Positions 45,940 to 56,804 are shown, numbered from the stretch's first letter. The stretch: DNA of 64,000 bases from Pomphorhynchus laevis (GCA_012934845.2 WNNJ02003383.1:1-64000), one strand, 5' to 3'. Numbers and translations are program-made. Notes: generated by a model not told the origin, from the sequence alone.

Positions 45940-47410
45940 AATAATATAGGGTTTTCTTAAGAATTATACAACCGATAACTAACTAAAAATATAAACATGC
46001 ATAAAAACAAGGTCAAATGTTATCAATCGTTACCATTAATTCAAGTCTTCTAATATTTTACGGCCTCAAATCGACAGGGATACCATCCGGGGTCTTTCAC
46101 CCCCTCCGAAGAATCTAGTCGAGACGGAATATGTTCGGTAATCGCGAGATGAGGAACTTGAGAAACCTTAGTCTTTGCTCTGGGGACAAACAGACAACAG
46201 CAAGCTGATGTCTGTTATCTTGACAAAACTGATGTACTTCACCTATTGATGTATGGACCGAGCGATCTTTTACATACCCATGAAAACCTGATGGGCTTAA
46301 ATTTCGTCTACTTAGATGGTCGCGGATTTTAAGAGCAAGCGCTTTTTCATAAATAGGGATGAGAGAGTTTTGAATCGAGATAGGTCGCGGATATTTAGGA
46401 CATGAATCGATTTCTTTATTGGTATAAAATCACGACGGCTGATATTAATGTCAGCAACATCGAACAGGAAGGCTAGTAGCATAGTGATAGCGACCTCCTT
46501 TCTCTGACTGTTTGTCAAAAGCTGTCAGACCCGAGTGGAGAGTGGCGCGTGGGATTTGTAGGTGCCTGGAAGTGTCCTACAGGAGTTTAGGATTCTGTGA
46601 CTGATAAGTTCCTGCTCCTGAAGTCACACCAAGGTGGGATTGGTTGGGGAGATGGAGTGGCTCTATAATTATGCAGGGATAGTGACTCCTCCAAAACTTT
46701 ATCAAGGCCTATACTATTAATCCAACCAAAGGCTCTGTCCCTCCAACTGACAAACTTCTCCTTCTTGAATATCTTCCAAAAGGAAGACTGATAAGGGTCA
46801 AGGTTAGCAATGCTCGCCCTATCCCTACTCAGCTGGAACCTATATCTAGTGCTGCAATATTCATTCGAGAGTACCTGTTTGGCGGAAACAGAGATATTAG
46901 AAGGCGTAGCATTTTAGCTAGTACCTTGAGTTTAGTTTGAGTGGGATTGTATATTCGACCTTTATAGGTAGTCGAAAGAAACGCGGTAGATTGCGATGAG
47001 TGGTAGGAATTAAATTCGGTCAAACTCTCATTTCCAATTCTGGATAATAGTTGGATAGCTGCCTGAAAGAAAGCTACTCTGATAGGATCAAAGTGAAACC
47101 TCCTTCTAAGTAACTTATCTTCCTCTATCCGCCAGCAAATTAGGTCATGAGAGGTTGTCTGATGTTGACGCGACCGCTCGGTACAGAAGGGTTTCAGCAA
47201 CCACTTCTTATGTAGCAGTAAAATGTCGAGGAGAGAATTAGTTGTTGAGCAATAAAGGTGGGGGAGGTAATTTGTGAATAAGATAGTCGTTCCTGGCTCT
47301 GCGGAGTGCTGCATTAATCCAACGACCAGTTATGTCGTTGAAGTCACCGAGTAACATGTCATAGCCACTACACAAAATACGGTCCAGGAGCTGACGGTTC
47401 TTGTGATCTT
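45940..47410 (-). mobile_element. main LINE family copy I, 5'-truncated
   Basis: The tail lies near 45940-46000 and the ORF2 end at 46065-46190. It then skips most of the C-terminal and RT region to rejoin at about 46196 (QFCQDNRHQLAV-like on the minus strand). The linker region 46510-47314 (RRRFHFDPIRVAFFQAAIQL, YKGRIYNPTQTKLKVLAKML) is well preserved. The endonuclease begins near 47240 and ends abruptly at about 47408 (LLGDFND then LDRIL-like), which is the 5' truncation. It is broken in several places. Confidence 0.8.
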
Positions 47411-48062
47411 TACAAATTATAGATCTTTACAATATATATAAGAAATCAAACTATAAGTAATTTTGAAGATATTTATAAGGAACCATACTATAATAAATCG
47501 GATAAACGGAACTCTCCTTATCATAAAGGTTAAACAAGAGACGAGCGCATATACAGATATACGACACTAACCTAATTGATTCTACAATCAATTCGTTATT
47601 ATATTAAAAATGCAAATTGGTCGGAAATAAAGTGTACATTTATATTGGAATCTCTTGAGTTGATACTAAAAAGTAATAACGGTTCGATATTTATACAGGT
47701 AGTAGGGACGGTAATTGGAACTCTGATGGCTCCGATCTATGTCATATTGTACATGCACTGGTATGAACAACAATTCATTAAACATCAAGCTTTTATACCA
47801 TTGAATGATATTGTTACAGATACGACGCGGTTATAATATGTATAGAAGATGAAACTAAATTAAATATTTCCTAAATAACTTAAATGACATCGTTTCTTTT
47901 AAATTTAACATTCAGCAGAAGTTACCAAGTATATTTCTTGGGCATTTTTAGTATATAAAGATGGCAACAATAAACTTCAATCATCATTATACAGAAAGCT
48001 ACCAGCTAAAATTTCCTGATTCATCCGCAAAGTATTCAACCAATGTTTATTAAACGCAAAAT
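47411..48062 (+). mobile_element. Penelope-like RT fragment, second family
   Basis: The 86-codon frame at 47576-47836 contains SIFIQVVGTVIGTLMAPIYV, which corresponds to the RT motif B region (usual form G-AMGT--AP-YA) of Penelope-like elements. A LYRKLPAKISDSSAKYSTNV-like string follows in another frame near 47990-48050, like the Y-KP-D-N..L--S segment of that family. It differs from the copies at 5666, 15050 and 53281. It is broken and stops at a repeat at 48065. Confidence 0.5.
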
Positions 48063-48370
48063 GATAAATCAGATCAGCTAACTGAATCCACATATTTTAT
48101 AGTATACATACATTGAAAATAAACATTAATAATTATAAATAAATCAAATCAGCTAACTGAGTCTACGTTTTTAATATAATTATAAAATAAACAAAACATA
48201 ATAATGCTAAATCAAAATTTAATAATTAAATAATAAAATAAATAAAAAAGTCTGTTATTAAAACTCTTACAATCGTTCAGCTTTCAGATCGTTCAGCTTT
48301 CAGATCAGATAAATATTACAAAAAATTTTAACGAGAAATATTCTCGATGAGTAACTATTATTAGTTACTG
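48063..48370 (-). repeat. two distal ends of the A+T-rich repeat
   Basis: The cagctaactga motif occurs twice, at about 48074 and 48145, about 70 bp apart, each followed by A+T-rich sequence. A small tandem ttcagctttcagatc unit lies at about 48277-48307. No gene is visible. Confidence 0.5.
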
Positions 48371-48380
48371 TAGCGATCGA

Positions 48381-49169
48381 GTGGTTTGCAATAACGACGC
48401 CACGTCAGGAAACCCAATTGCTCATCTACACCCTTCACATACCTTCTCGCATTGTTCAGTTTGTGGGCGAGTTATTTCCATTACTAAGCTCGGACTCATA
48501 AAGGTACACGGACCAATACGTTCTCGATGCCTAGGATCGTCTCTCCCGCCAACTCCAATGGCTGTCACTACTAACGTCACTGTTCCGCCGACAAACATTT
48601 CGTTTCCGGAGAGTAAGCGTGTTAATGATGACATCTTCCTTAAATCGTCTGGTCATACATCAACTGAGGCTCACGTTGACGCGGTGAGTGAGTCATACAT
48701 CACCTGGTCGTTCCTTCAAGAACTATGGCAATCTGAAGTGCCTACTTTTCGACGCATTCCGTGGAATCTTCGAAGCAGATCTGCTCGAATATTGTCAAGT
48801 CTCATTGCTGATGCGCTGCATTATCGTTCACCCGCATCTTGGACACTCCTTCTCGGTTTTGCCAAAATTGCCTTCATTAAGTCAGATATCAAAGGTCGCC
48901 CCTCAAGACGCCGCAACGCGACTCTACAACGTATATCTCGAATGCTAGATAACATTGAATCCAGACAGCTCGGAGATATACGCGATCAAGTTTTGCCACT
49001 CCTCAATTCTCCCAAAAAATCAGCTCACACTAGTACAATGATGTCGTCAATAGATTTGGCAAGACAGGGAAATTACAGTAAGGCCATGCAACGTTTATCC
49101 TCTTCCCGATATATTTCACCCACTGATGAAGTTCGACAGCGGCTGGGTCACTTGCACCCCGCAGGGTAA
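48381..49169 (+). pseudogene. N-terminal frame of the 48.4-kb RT element
   Basis: This 262-codon frame carries the Cys/His motif at residues 25-53, a Pro/Thr/Val-rich linker, then SESYITWSFLQELWQSEVPT and a helix-rich, Arg/Ser-rich segment (RRRNATLQRISRMLDNIES). A finger of this kind at the N-terminus of an RT element usually binds target DNA. The frame overlaps the RT frame (49126 onward) by about 44 bases, so one frame change separates them. That could be damage or a programmed shift. Confidence 0.6.
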
Positions 49170-50463
49170 AGACATACATCACTCATACCTTTGTAATAGT
49201 CAGCCTATTCTTTTTGACAGTGATACCGTAAAAGACGCTGTATTTTCTTTCCCCGCAGCATCATCGCCTGGTTGTCTTGGACTGAGGCCCGAACACTTGC
49301 AGGACCTCATTTCCGCCGATCCCTCAGGAACACTTCTTTCACGCTTAACGCAATTGATAAACAACATGGTGGCAGGTGATTTACCACAACAAGTTGCTCC
49401 TTTCTTGGCAGGCGCGAACCTCATCGCTCTAGAAAAGCCAAACGGAGGTATTCGCCCCATTGCAATTGGAGATACACTTCGACGAATATGCTCAAAGTGC
49501 GTTTGTTCGAAGTTAAGAGGAGAGTTCGTAACGATTCTCAGACCATTACAGATGGGCGTTGCAACACCGAACGGCATTGACAACATAATCCATCAGGTCC
49601 GCCGCACGAAAGAGCATATGCCTGAATTGGGAAATTGGACGTGGGCAAAAATCGACGTGTCGAACGCATTTAACACTATTGACAGGCGTATTTTCTTGAG
49701 AGCAATTGAATCCCAAATTCCTCAAATGGCAGCGTGGGTACGTTGGTGCTACGATCACCCCACTTATCTCCGTTTCGGCTCGCAATACCTAAAATCTGAA
49801 TCCGGAGTTCAACAGGGACCCCATAGGCCCTCTACTGTTCTCTATGGCAATCCACCCAGTACTTGCACAGCTTAACAATATGGAGGGCATTTTATTTCAA
49901 CAAATGATATTTGGATGATGGCATCATTATGGGCAACCCAAATGCCATTGCTCTTGCACTGAATTTTATCTCCTCAGAATTTTCAATGATTGGATTGTCC
50001 ATTAACTGGGGTAAGACGGAACTTTATAGGAAACACAGACGATATTCAATCCATCAACAATACTTGTCAGCAACCCTGTACAGTTGTGAGTGGTCGCAAT
50101 TTTTCACTACTCGGTTGTCCGATTGGCTCGCCTGATTTTGTCAAGTCGTTCATGCTCGAAAAGGTTATGCCCAAACTCCTCCACGATATAGATCTCGTGA
50201 CATCAATTCCTGATGCTCATGTAGCTTATTTGCTTTTGCGACACTGCGCGTCAGCCCCTAGTGTGGCATTTTACATGAGAGACGTTGACTTCCGTTTTAT
50301 GGACGACTTCTGCCATCGGTTCGACGAGGCAGTTATGCGCGCACTTGGAATAATCACATCAGTTCAACTTTCAATCAAGGAAAAGTGTCAAGCTGAACTT
50401 GCTCTAAAAATGGGCGGACTCGGTCTGAGAAGTACTCTGAAACACTGTTCAGCAGCCTTTTGA
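49126..50463 (+). pseudogene. RT domain of the 48.4-kb element
   Basis: RT landmarks: SPGCLGLRPEHLQDLISADP, LAGANLIALEKPNGGIRPIA (49405-49463), WTWAKIDVSNAFNTIDRR (motif A, 49636-49690), SESGVQQG (motif B, near 49800) and DDGIIMGNPNAIALALNF (motif C, 49913-49965). The thumb continues to a GGLGLRSTLKH string at 50415. The sequence changes frame near 49830 and returns near 50060. With both catalytic Asp of motif C and the Asp of motif A present, the ancestor was probably active. Confidence 0.7.
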
Positions 50464-51828
50464 GCAAGCACTCAAGCTGTCGCAACTTCTCTTGATCTGT
50501 ATGCTAGTACTTTTCCTGGATTCATCACATCAAAAAACGCACTAGAGGAAGTTTCAACTAAGTTCGTTGTGTCGACAGTACAGGGAAAATTGTCCTCTCT
50601 CATTGACTCAGCCATGCTAGATCAGTTAAAATCGAGATCGAGTGAGGCGGACAAAGCGCGAATACTTTCAGTGTCCTCTCCCCACGCAAATGCTTGGCTA
50701 CAATGTACACCCAACAAAAGTCTTGGTCTAGCACTGACCGACAACGAATTTTCTGTCCTAATACGTTTCTTGCTGGGCATTCCCATTTCTGATTAAATCT
50801 ACAGGTGCAGTAGGTGTTACCGTAAAGCTGATTGTATGGGTTTCCATGCCTTAACATTCTCTTTTGGAGCATTCCCAGGCCTACGTCATAATGGTATACG
50901 AGACATTGTTTTTTAGGCTGCACAATCGGCTGGAATGCACGTTGGACGAGAAGTCCCAAACCTGATAAAGAATCGTAGAGAAAGACCGGCTGATATTCTA
51001 ATTTATGGAGATCCGCCGGAAGCAGTGGATTTTGCGGTTACAAACCCGCTACAGAAGGCCTACATCCGCCATGCCGCTCGTACCCAACTTTTCTCTGCCA
51101 ATGAATACGCCTCCAGTGTCAAAGACATGAAATACCGGACTCAAATGATCGAAGCAGGGTACAACTTCACTCCCGCTGTGCTAGAGTGTTACGGAGGCTG
51201 GAATCCAGAGGGTGAGCAAGTAGTTAGGCGCATAGCTCGAAATTTAGCTCTTCGTTCATCAATGTCGTACGATATTGCAGCAGCCCGCCTGTTTCAGCGT
51301 ATTTCAATCGCGTTGATGCGAGGAAATGCAAAAGCCCTTCTATCGAGCATTGAAAACAATTATCATCCATATTTCGACCAAATAAATCCGAACATTTGCC
51401 ATCCTGAACCTCGCGAAGTTTGCATTCACAGTTCAACACCTGATTACGATTTTCTTGACTCCACGATAATACATATGCGTCCGAATGATGATGGTCAAAA
51501 ACAATTACCCCAATCAGACGAAGAAGCAGTTGCCGAAGCCCGCGAATTAAATATTTCTGAAAGCGGGCCTACGGAGCCTTCATCCGCCAGCGTTTCCCGC
51601 ATATCACTGAACCCGACAAAGGGTTCCGACGAACTAATACCAAAATCCATATGCAGTCAAATCAACCGAAATAAAAAGTGTGAAGATTTTCGAGAATTCC
51701 TAAGATTAAAAGATTATGGATTACAGATGCCCACCAATATGCGCGGGCTTGCTCCGAGTCAATTAAAAGATCTAAATCTTACGAATGAATGGGCTCGCGA
51801 CTATGAACCGTCGGGTGGATATAACTAA
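50464..51828 (+). pseudogene. nuclease-like C-terminus of the 48.4-kb element, with extra tail
   Basis: A single frame runs from 50464 to 51828 with three stops in its first third and none in the last 297 codons (50935-51828). SSPHANAWLQCTPNKSLGLA, the CX2C...H cluster with RHNGIRD, RPADILI then AVDFAVTNPL, and GYNFTPAVLECYGGWNPEGE are arranged as in other animal RT elements that end in a PD-(D/E)XK-like nuclease. After SIALMRGNAKALLSSI (about 51345), about 150 codons without RT-like sequence follow to the stop at 51826. The same frame then enters phosphatase-like sequence. Confidence 0.6.
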
Positions 51829-52600
51829 AATGCAGATCCATTTTTAGAACGCAATAGAGAAGTCGACAGCGCATTAGTAAAGCTTAAAAACTGTCAAACA
51901 TCGTATAATCAATGCTAACTTTGTTGGATATAAACCTGCAAATCGATCATACATACTTACTCAGGGCCCTTTGTCGAACACGATCTCACATTATTGGAAT
52001 ATGGTTTGGCAAGAAAACGTTCGGTCGATTATTATGCTGAATAAGTTAGTGGAAAAAGGTCGTTCCAAATGCTTCCAGTATTTTACAATGGAGTGCACTA
52101 TGGAAAAATACTAATCGATGGTCTTACCGAAGAAGATACGGCAATTATGCGTTTGAACGATATCGATATGACTGTTGAACTTCAATCTGAAATACATGAC
52201 GACTCGTTTGTAAAGAGGAATTTAAAAATTCCAAAAAGCAATACAGGCGAAACAAGAGATATACATCATTATAATTATACTGATTGGCCGGCCTGACTTT
52301 GGCGAACCCTCTTGTCCTGAAAATTTCCTTCGTTTTCTTAGCATATTACGAAGTCAACATGTCTTCGAACACTCACCAGTTATTCATTGCAGTGCTGGTA
52401 TCGGAAGAAGTGGCACGTTTGCTTTTGTAGATATCGTACTCACTCTACTTGCAGTAAGTGAAGGTTGTAACTCTCATGTTCAACTTATGAATATTTTACA
52501 CCATCTTCGTAATCAACATCCTGGGCTTATTCAAACACCGGAGCAGCTCAGATTCTGTTTCCTATCAATCATACGAAACTGCAAAACAAGAAAATAGCCT
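51829..52600 (+). pseudogene. protein tyrosine phosphatase pseudogene, PTP1B/Ptp61F type
   Basis: Pieces in three frames give a recognisable catalytic domain: VKLKNCQTSYN then NANFVGYKPANRSYILTQGP (51900-51975), WNMVWQENVRSIIMLNKLVE then KGRSKC, a WPDFG loop near 52285, the P-loop HCSAGIGRSGTF at 52386-52421, and HPGLIQTPEQLRFCFLSIIR to about 52590. The Q-loop and the P-loop Cys and Arg are present. A four-base duplication (ccgg) lies in the WPDFG codons, and other frame changes occur near 51890 and 52050. No intron is seen, so a processed copy is likely. The family removes phosphate from tyrosines of receptors and kinases. LIQTPEQLRF favours PTP1B/Ptp61F over other classes. Confidence 0.75.
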
Positions 52601-52979
52601 TACACATCCAGATTCGACAACGGCAACGCTTTCTGATACAAAATTAACTAACGATGATAACGTTGATCAACTATGCGAGGAAGTAATGAATCACATGCTA
52701 GACCAATGCTGTAGCACGAAGGAATTTAATATCGATATGATAGCTGGATTTTCAAGCATGGAGGTTGTTACGTGTGGAAAACTGGTCGATAAAATAGAAT
52801 TCGTCCAGAATTGCTTGGTAAGTTCTGATTAATCATCATCTACATCTGATGAGGATTTCGATAAAAACGGCGTCGATCTCGATGATTGCTGGACTGAAAC
52901 ACAGTTCAACTGATACAGATAATGCATAATTATATTATTAAAAGATAATATGGGGCCCATTTGCGGGCAACCCATTCAA
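52601..52979 (+). other. possible 3' continuation of the phosphatase copy
   Basis: An acidic frame (AKQENSLTHPDSTTATLS, then DDNVDQLCEEVMNHML) runs to about 52830 and a second acidic piece to 52915. It could be the tail of the phosphatase or of another transcript. It has no recognised domain and no poly(A) tract ends it. Confidence 0.3.
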
Positions 52980-53280
52980 TTGTATCTCTAATTGTAAATA
53001 AATAATTGTGTTAAGATGTTTTATAATTTATATCGATTAAAAATAAAAAATTGAAATTTAAAATAAAAGTAAATTTTTATGAATTGCCTAATAAATAACA
53101 GACGTTGTATCAGAATAAGAATTAGAGGTTATCAGTAAGAACTGCTATGCTATCAGGTTTTGGCCCCTAACTCTTCTACCCAACATAGCAGCGGGGCCAA
53201 ATACATGCTAATGATGTATTTCCTCTGAAATAACTATCTAGTATCTTATTCTAATACAAAGTATATTATTTATTATCCAT
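52980..53280 (-). repeat. A+T-rich Penelope-associated repeat joined to RT
   Basis: This copy has the core, the gaactgctatgctatcagg block, the cccaacatagcagcgggg block and, at 53240-53280, a ttattatccatccataaaaa end that merges directly into the last codons of the RT read on the minus strand. On the minus strand the repeat is therefore the 3' untranslated part of that RT element. Confidence 0.7.
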
Positions 53281-53562
53281 CCATAAAAATTTGCCACTTA
53301 AGAGTTTAAATTTATTCTTTATATTATTGTGTTGATTTATATATTTTACTATTTTCTGCTTGATGTTATTTTTATAGTAACCTAGTTTAAAATATGTATC
53401 TATTAAATTATTTAAATGATTTTGAAGAAAGCCAATATCATTACAAATTGTTGCAATTCTTAAAATTTCATTATTAAATGTATTATATTTTATATTATAT
53501 GGCATGCATGAATGCTCATGCTAAAATATGCTTCTTGTTAATCTAAATATGTCATCTTTACG
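53281..53562 (-). mobile_element. Penelope-like RT fragment, copy 3
   Basis: A 79-codon frame (MPYNIKYNTFNNEILRIATI at its start, GKFLWMDNK at its end) repeats the C-terminal part of the fragments at 5734-6153 and 15050-15375. The stop codon follows WMDNK, so this appears to be the true protein end. No GIY-YIG domain follows. Upstream on the minus strand it gives way at about 53566 to more repeat sequence. It is broken. Confidence 0.7.
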
Positions 53563-54420
53563 ATGACAAAATAATTATATAATATTTTATACAATTTATA
53601 TTTATTTAAATTTAAAATTTATAATTAAAATTTAAAATAAACATCACATTTTATGAATTGATATATAAATAAAGTATTGTTTCTTAGTCAATACTTTATA
53701 GACTTCAAAGTATAATACTTCAAGTATAATAAAGTCAAAAAGTATAATTAAGTCAATACTTTATTATACTTTATTATTCGAATACAATACTTTATTAAAT
53801 TTTAAATATGGACACACAGTATATATTCACACGAAGTGAAGCTTAGTTAACTTTTTCTTCCAAAATTGTGAAGATCGTGTGCAGTATGCTGGGCTTTTAT
53901 AGCAGTAATCGTCATCCGTACTGTAATTATGGACATCTACGGATTTGCTTCTAATTTGATTTCGATTTGTAATGGATTAATATTTTTTCAGTTCTACAAA
54001 TAACTGTTCAAAGAGCATGTTGCGACGTTTTCTTAGCATTGATCCGATTTTTCCAGTAGAATTACAAGCAGCTATCTGCGCATTGATAAGTTTGGAAAAT
54101 AGACATTTTCTAAACATGTCATCCTTACGATATTGACCGACACCTTCAATAAATGACCTAAATCGGGCAATGTATCTTTATTTTGTCTCAATTTGTCTTT
54201 ATTCAAAAAGGTATTGTATTCGAATAATGAATATAGGTCATCAGGAGGAAATGATATGTTATCAGTGCAGTATTATATATAATAGTAATGCACGAATGTG
54301 ATGAGTAGACAACGGTCCATGATTTCTTACGAAATACGGCATTTATACTAAATGGTGTTGCTTCATGGACTGGACTTCGATTCACGACTTTCAGTCACCA
54401 TGTCACTTCTAGACGACCAC
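53563..54420 (-). repeat. repeat sequence and short direct repeats
   Basis: 53565-53690 is another partial A+T-rich repeat, followed by a simple region with many aagtata and aatacttta words to 53800. 54180-54260 resembles the aatagaggtcatca end of the repeat. 54279-54326 (aatagtaatgcacgaatgtg and following) recurs at 54658-54706. 54350-54415 is an inverted relative of 15940-16000. No gene is visible. Confidence 0.45.
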
Positions 54421-54445
54421 TTCAGCATCGAAATGATGAGTACCC

Positions 54446-54494
54446 GGCAACACTCATCAGTAGAATGAGGTACACACTGGTCGTTTCGGTTGCC
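54446..54494 (-). other. hammerhead-like module, copy 2
   Basis: On the minus strand: GGCAAC, CGAAAC, about 27 nt, then CTGATGAG, a bulged T and GTTGCC. Compared with copy 1 the arm bases differ at one position on each side (A-T here, G-C there), so pairing is kept by compensatory change. GTA occurs 9 nt after CGAAAC, where a hammerhead would have its cleavage triplet. Stem I does not form locally. Confidence 0.4.
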
Positions 54495-54688
54495 TGTGTG
54501 ACATTGTGAATAAAGGCGTTTCCGACACTTTGCTTAATTGTCTGAGGCTTTCGCTCTTAACCAGATCGAATTGCTGTGCGGACCATCCTTAAACACTAGG
54601 CAGAGGTTGTTGCTGAATTGTCGCTGCACTCGTTGGATCCTAAATGGATACGACAGGTATAATAGTAATGCACGAATGTGCTGAGTAG

Positions 54689-54717
54689 ACAACGGTCCAG
54701 GATTTCTGGACCGTTGT
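54689..54717. repeat. 12-bp palindrome in the second direct repeat
   Basis: Arms 54689-54700 and 54706-54717 are perfect inverted copies with a 5-nt loop. The first copy of the direct repeat (54279-54326) lacks the right arm, so the arm was created by a snap-back. A second small palindrome (cttacttag/ctaagtaag) follows near 54726-54746. Confidence 0.8.
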
Positions 54718-56588
54718 AAGGGTTCTTACTTAGAACCTAAGTAAGAGTATAAATGTCATTTTCCAATATTGTGGTGGTCATAGTATCCCCTACACCAATA
54801 AATAAAATGCTCTTTGATGATCAAGCAAAATTTTTAAATATGTGGTTTTGAAGTAAAAGTTTCAAGTTATAAAATTTATTAGTAAACCAGGAAATAAGTT
54901 TGAACAACGAATGAAGGATCATTATACTTAACGTAGCTGCTTCAATCAAATTGATATGTAGTGCAAAATCAACTAGATAATCGACTTTTAAGATGAACGT
55001 TTTAATACTACGTGGCTTACCATTTATTTATATTCATTCTATTGCGTTGCTTCGCATTTATAAAATCATCAGTAAATATAAATTTATAGAAAAAGTATTC
55101 AAGTTATAGCATCATTATCAATTAAGATCTACAATTCAATGTTGATTTAATTACACTCTTATTTCGTCTTTAATCTTTTGAACGATAAAACATAGTTGTA
55201 TGCTTTAAGAATGTTTTAATAATTTCAAGAATGTTGCCTTTATAATTTTATAGCAACACCATCGTACTACATAAATCAAATTGTTTTATTTTGTCTAACA
55301 TCAGACAAGGTACGCTTTCTCCTAATTTAACTTCTGTGCAACTTATAATTTATATGGAAATTAATATTTAAGTTAGTGACGTTTGAAAATTGTCGTCCTA
55401 TTATTTAACTACGAAATTGGGTGTGTAATAAACGGTTACGAATTTAGAGATGATTGATTTTCTGGCAAATTTGACGACAGACAATATTTTAACAATCGAT
55501 TTAGCTGGCAGAATTGTTTTCGTTTGTTTATTCAGCAGATGTTTCTCTTTTTTGAACGATTTACAATATATAGCGGCAACATCTCATCCTGTACCGGAAA
55601 CGAAAATGGGCGTCTAAATTGTGAACTCGATATTATTTAAAAAATGACGTTTTCCATGTGTAATAGCAATTGCTTTTGTGATGTTTTCTTTTCTCTTTTT
55701 TAATTTAATTTTGTTACGCATTCACAAATTGAGAGAAATTCACCTTGATTTTCTACATTCTTTTAGTATCGCAAAATTGCGAATGAAAGTAAATAAGAAA
55801 TGAATATTCCGCTATGTATTATTACTGCGGAAAGTAAAATAATCAAATGACTAAAAATCGAATAGAAAAAGTTTCATTCCTCTTTATTTCTTAACTAAAA
55901 TATAAGCAAAAACTAAAGAACGACGCAATTATGTAGTTTTCAAAACATGAAAAAGCGAGAAATTAAAGAAATGTAATTGGTCTTGTACATTCCACAGTAG
56001 TGTTTGCTAGTGCTTTTCGTTTTCCATAAAAAACGAGATATTTTACTTATACTTCTCTGCTATACACTGTGCCTGACACTACACTTTTGTTGAGAGAATT
56101 AGAAAAAAGTGGATGCAGAGAAAGCGAAAAAAGAGTGCGAGGAAACGAGAGAGAGAACAAGAAAGAGAACAAAAAAGTTTTTTTTGGAAGTAATAAAATA
56201 ACCTCTCTCTAACTACTGTAGTTGATGCAAACAAAACACTAGGACAGAGAATAATTATACGAAAAGAAAACTGACTTCCAGTATATTGTGATATTCAACC
56301 AATCCACTGTAAAGTGTTTGGGTTCTGCACACATTTATCAAGTAAGATTTGCTCAAATGCATATTAAATGTATAAAATAATACAAGCAAACTAGTTGATA
56401 ACTTTTAACATTGTATTTAAATGAAAAATTATTAATTATACAGTGATCTACAAAAGACAAATTCGTTAGGTTGGTTTCGTAGACAACGCCTTTCGAAAAT
56501 ACTAACATCAGGATAAAAATTGCAACACCCTATATTACCAATCGACATTGCTACTGGAGGATTTCAATTGCAGTGAGCCAATTTTTCA

Positions 56589-56804
56589 ATGTTTTTGTCA
56601 TCATTACTCCTGCTGAATCCTTTGCAATTCAGGCCTTTTTTGGCGTCGTACCTGTTCATCATCGCAGTTGTTAGCTGCGTCAATTGTAAGCGAAACCAGC
56701 GAAGAAGCATTCATAATAAATTTTGTCGTGGATCTCCAATGTTGATTCGCGACAAAGACAATTCATTGTCGATAATGGTCGTTATATTAATAGAAGTAAA
56801 ATAG
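56589..56804 (+). CDS. candidate signal-peptide-bearing exon, uncertain
   Basis: A 71-codon frame starts MFLSSLLLLNPLQF and contains the hydrophobic stretch ASYLFIIAVVSCVNC, followed by a basic segment (KRNQRRSIHNK) and a polar tail. The beginning fits a secreted or type I membrane protein. GAA-GTAAAA near its end could be a splice donor. No homologue is recognised and no downstream exon is visible. It could be chance. Confidence 0.2.
   Translation: MFLSSLLLLNPLQFRPFLASYLFIIAVVSCVNCKRNQRRSIHNKFCRGSPMLIRDKDNSLSIMVVILIEVK

Larger units (their letters stand above)
48371..51828 (+). mobile_element. unclassified RT element with N-terminal finger and C-terminal nuclease-like domain
   Basis: An N-terminal Cys/His motif (HCSVCGRVISITKLGLIKVH, then RCLGSSLPP) lies at about 48440-48550. 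The RT covers about 49126-50450. The C-terminal part has a second Cys/His cluster (CSRCYRKADCMGFHAL, then RHNGIRD) and RPADILIYGDPPEAVDFAVT at about 50980-51050, a PD-(D/E)XK-like arrangement. The order finger, RT, finger, nuclease recalls R2/NeSL-type elements, but the RT residues (ALEKPNGGIRPIAIGDTLRR, GVQQG, DDGIIMG) are of another group that I know from animals but cannot name. There are only a few interruptions. The last 150 codons of the final frame have no RT-like match. Confidence 0.7.

Noticed and set aside
51829-52600. The phosphatase sequence as a polydnavirus-type PTP gene
   Set aside because: The Q-loop region (LIQTPEQLRF) and the QENVRSIIMLNKLVE segment fit the cellular PTP1B/Ptp61F class better. 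No other virus-like gene lies nearby.
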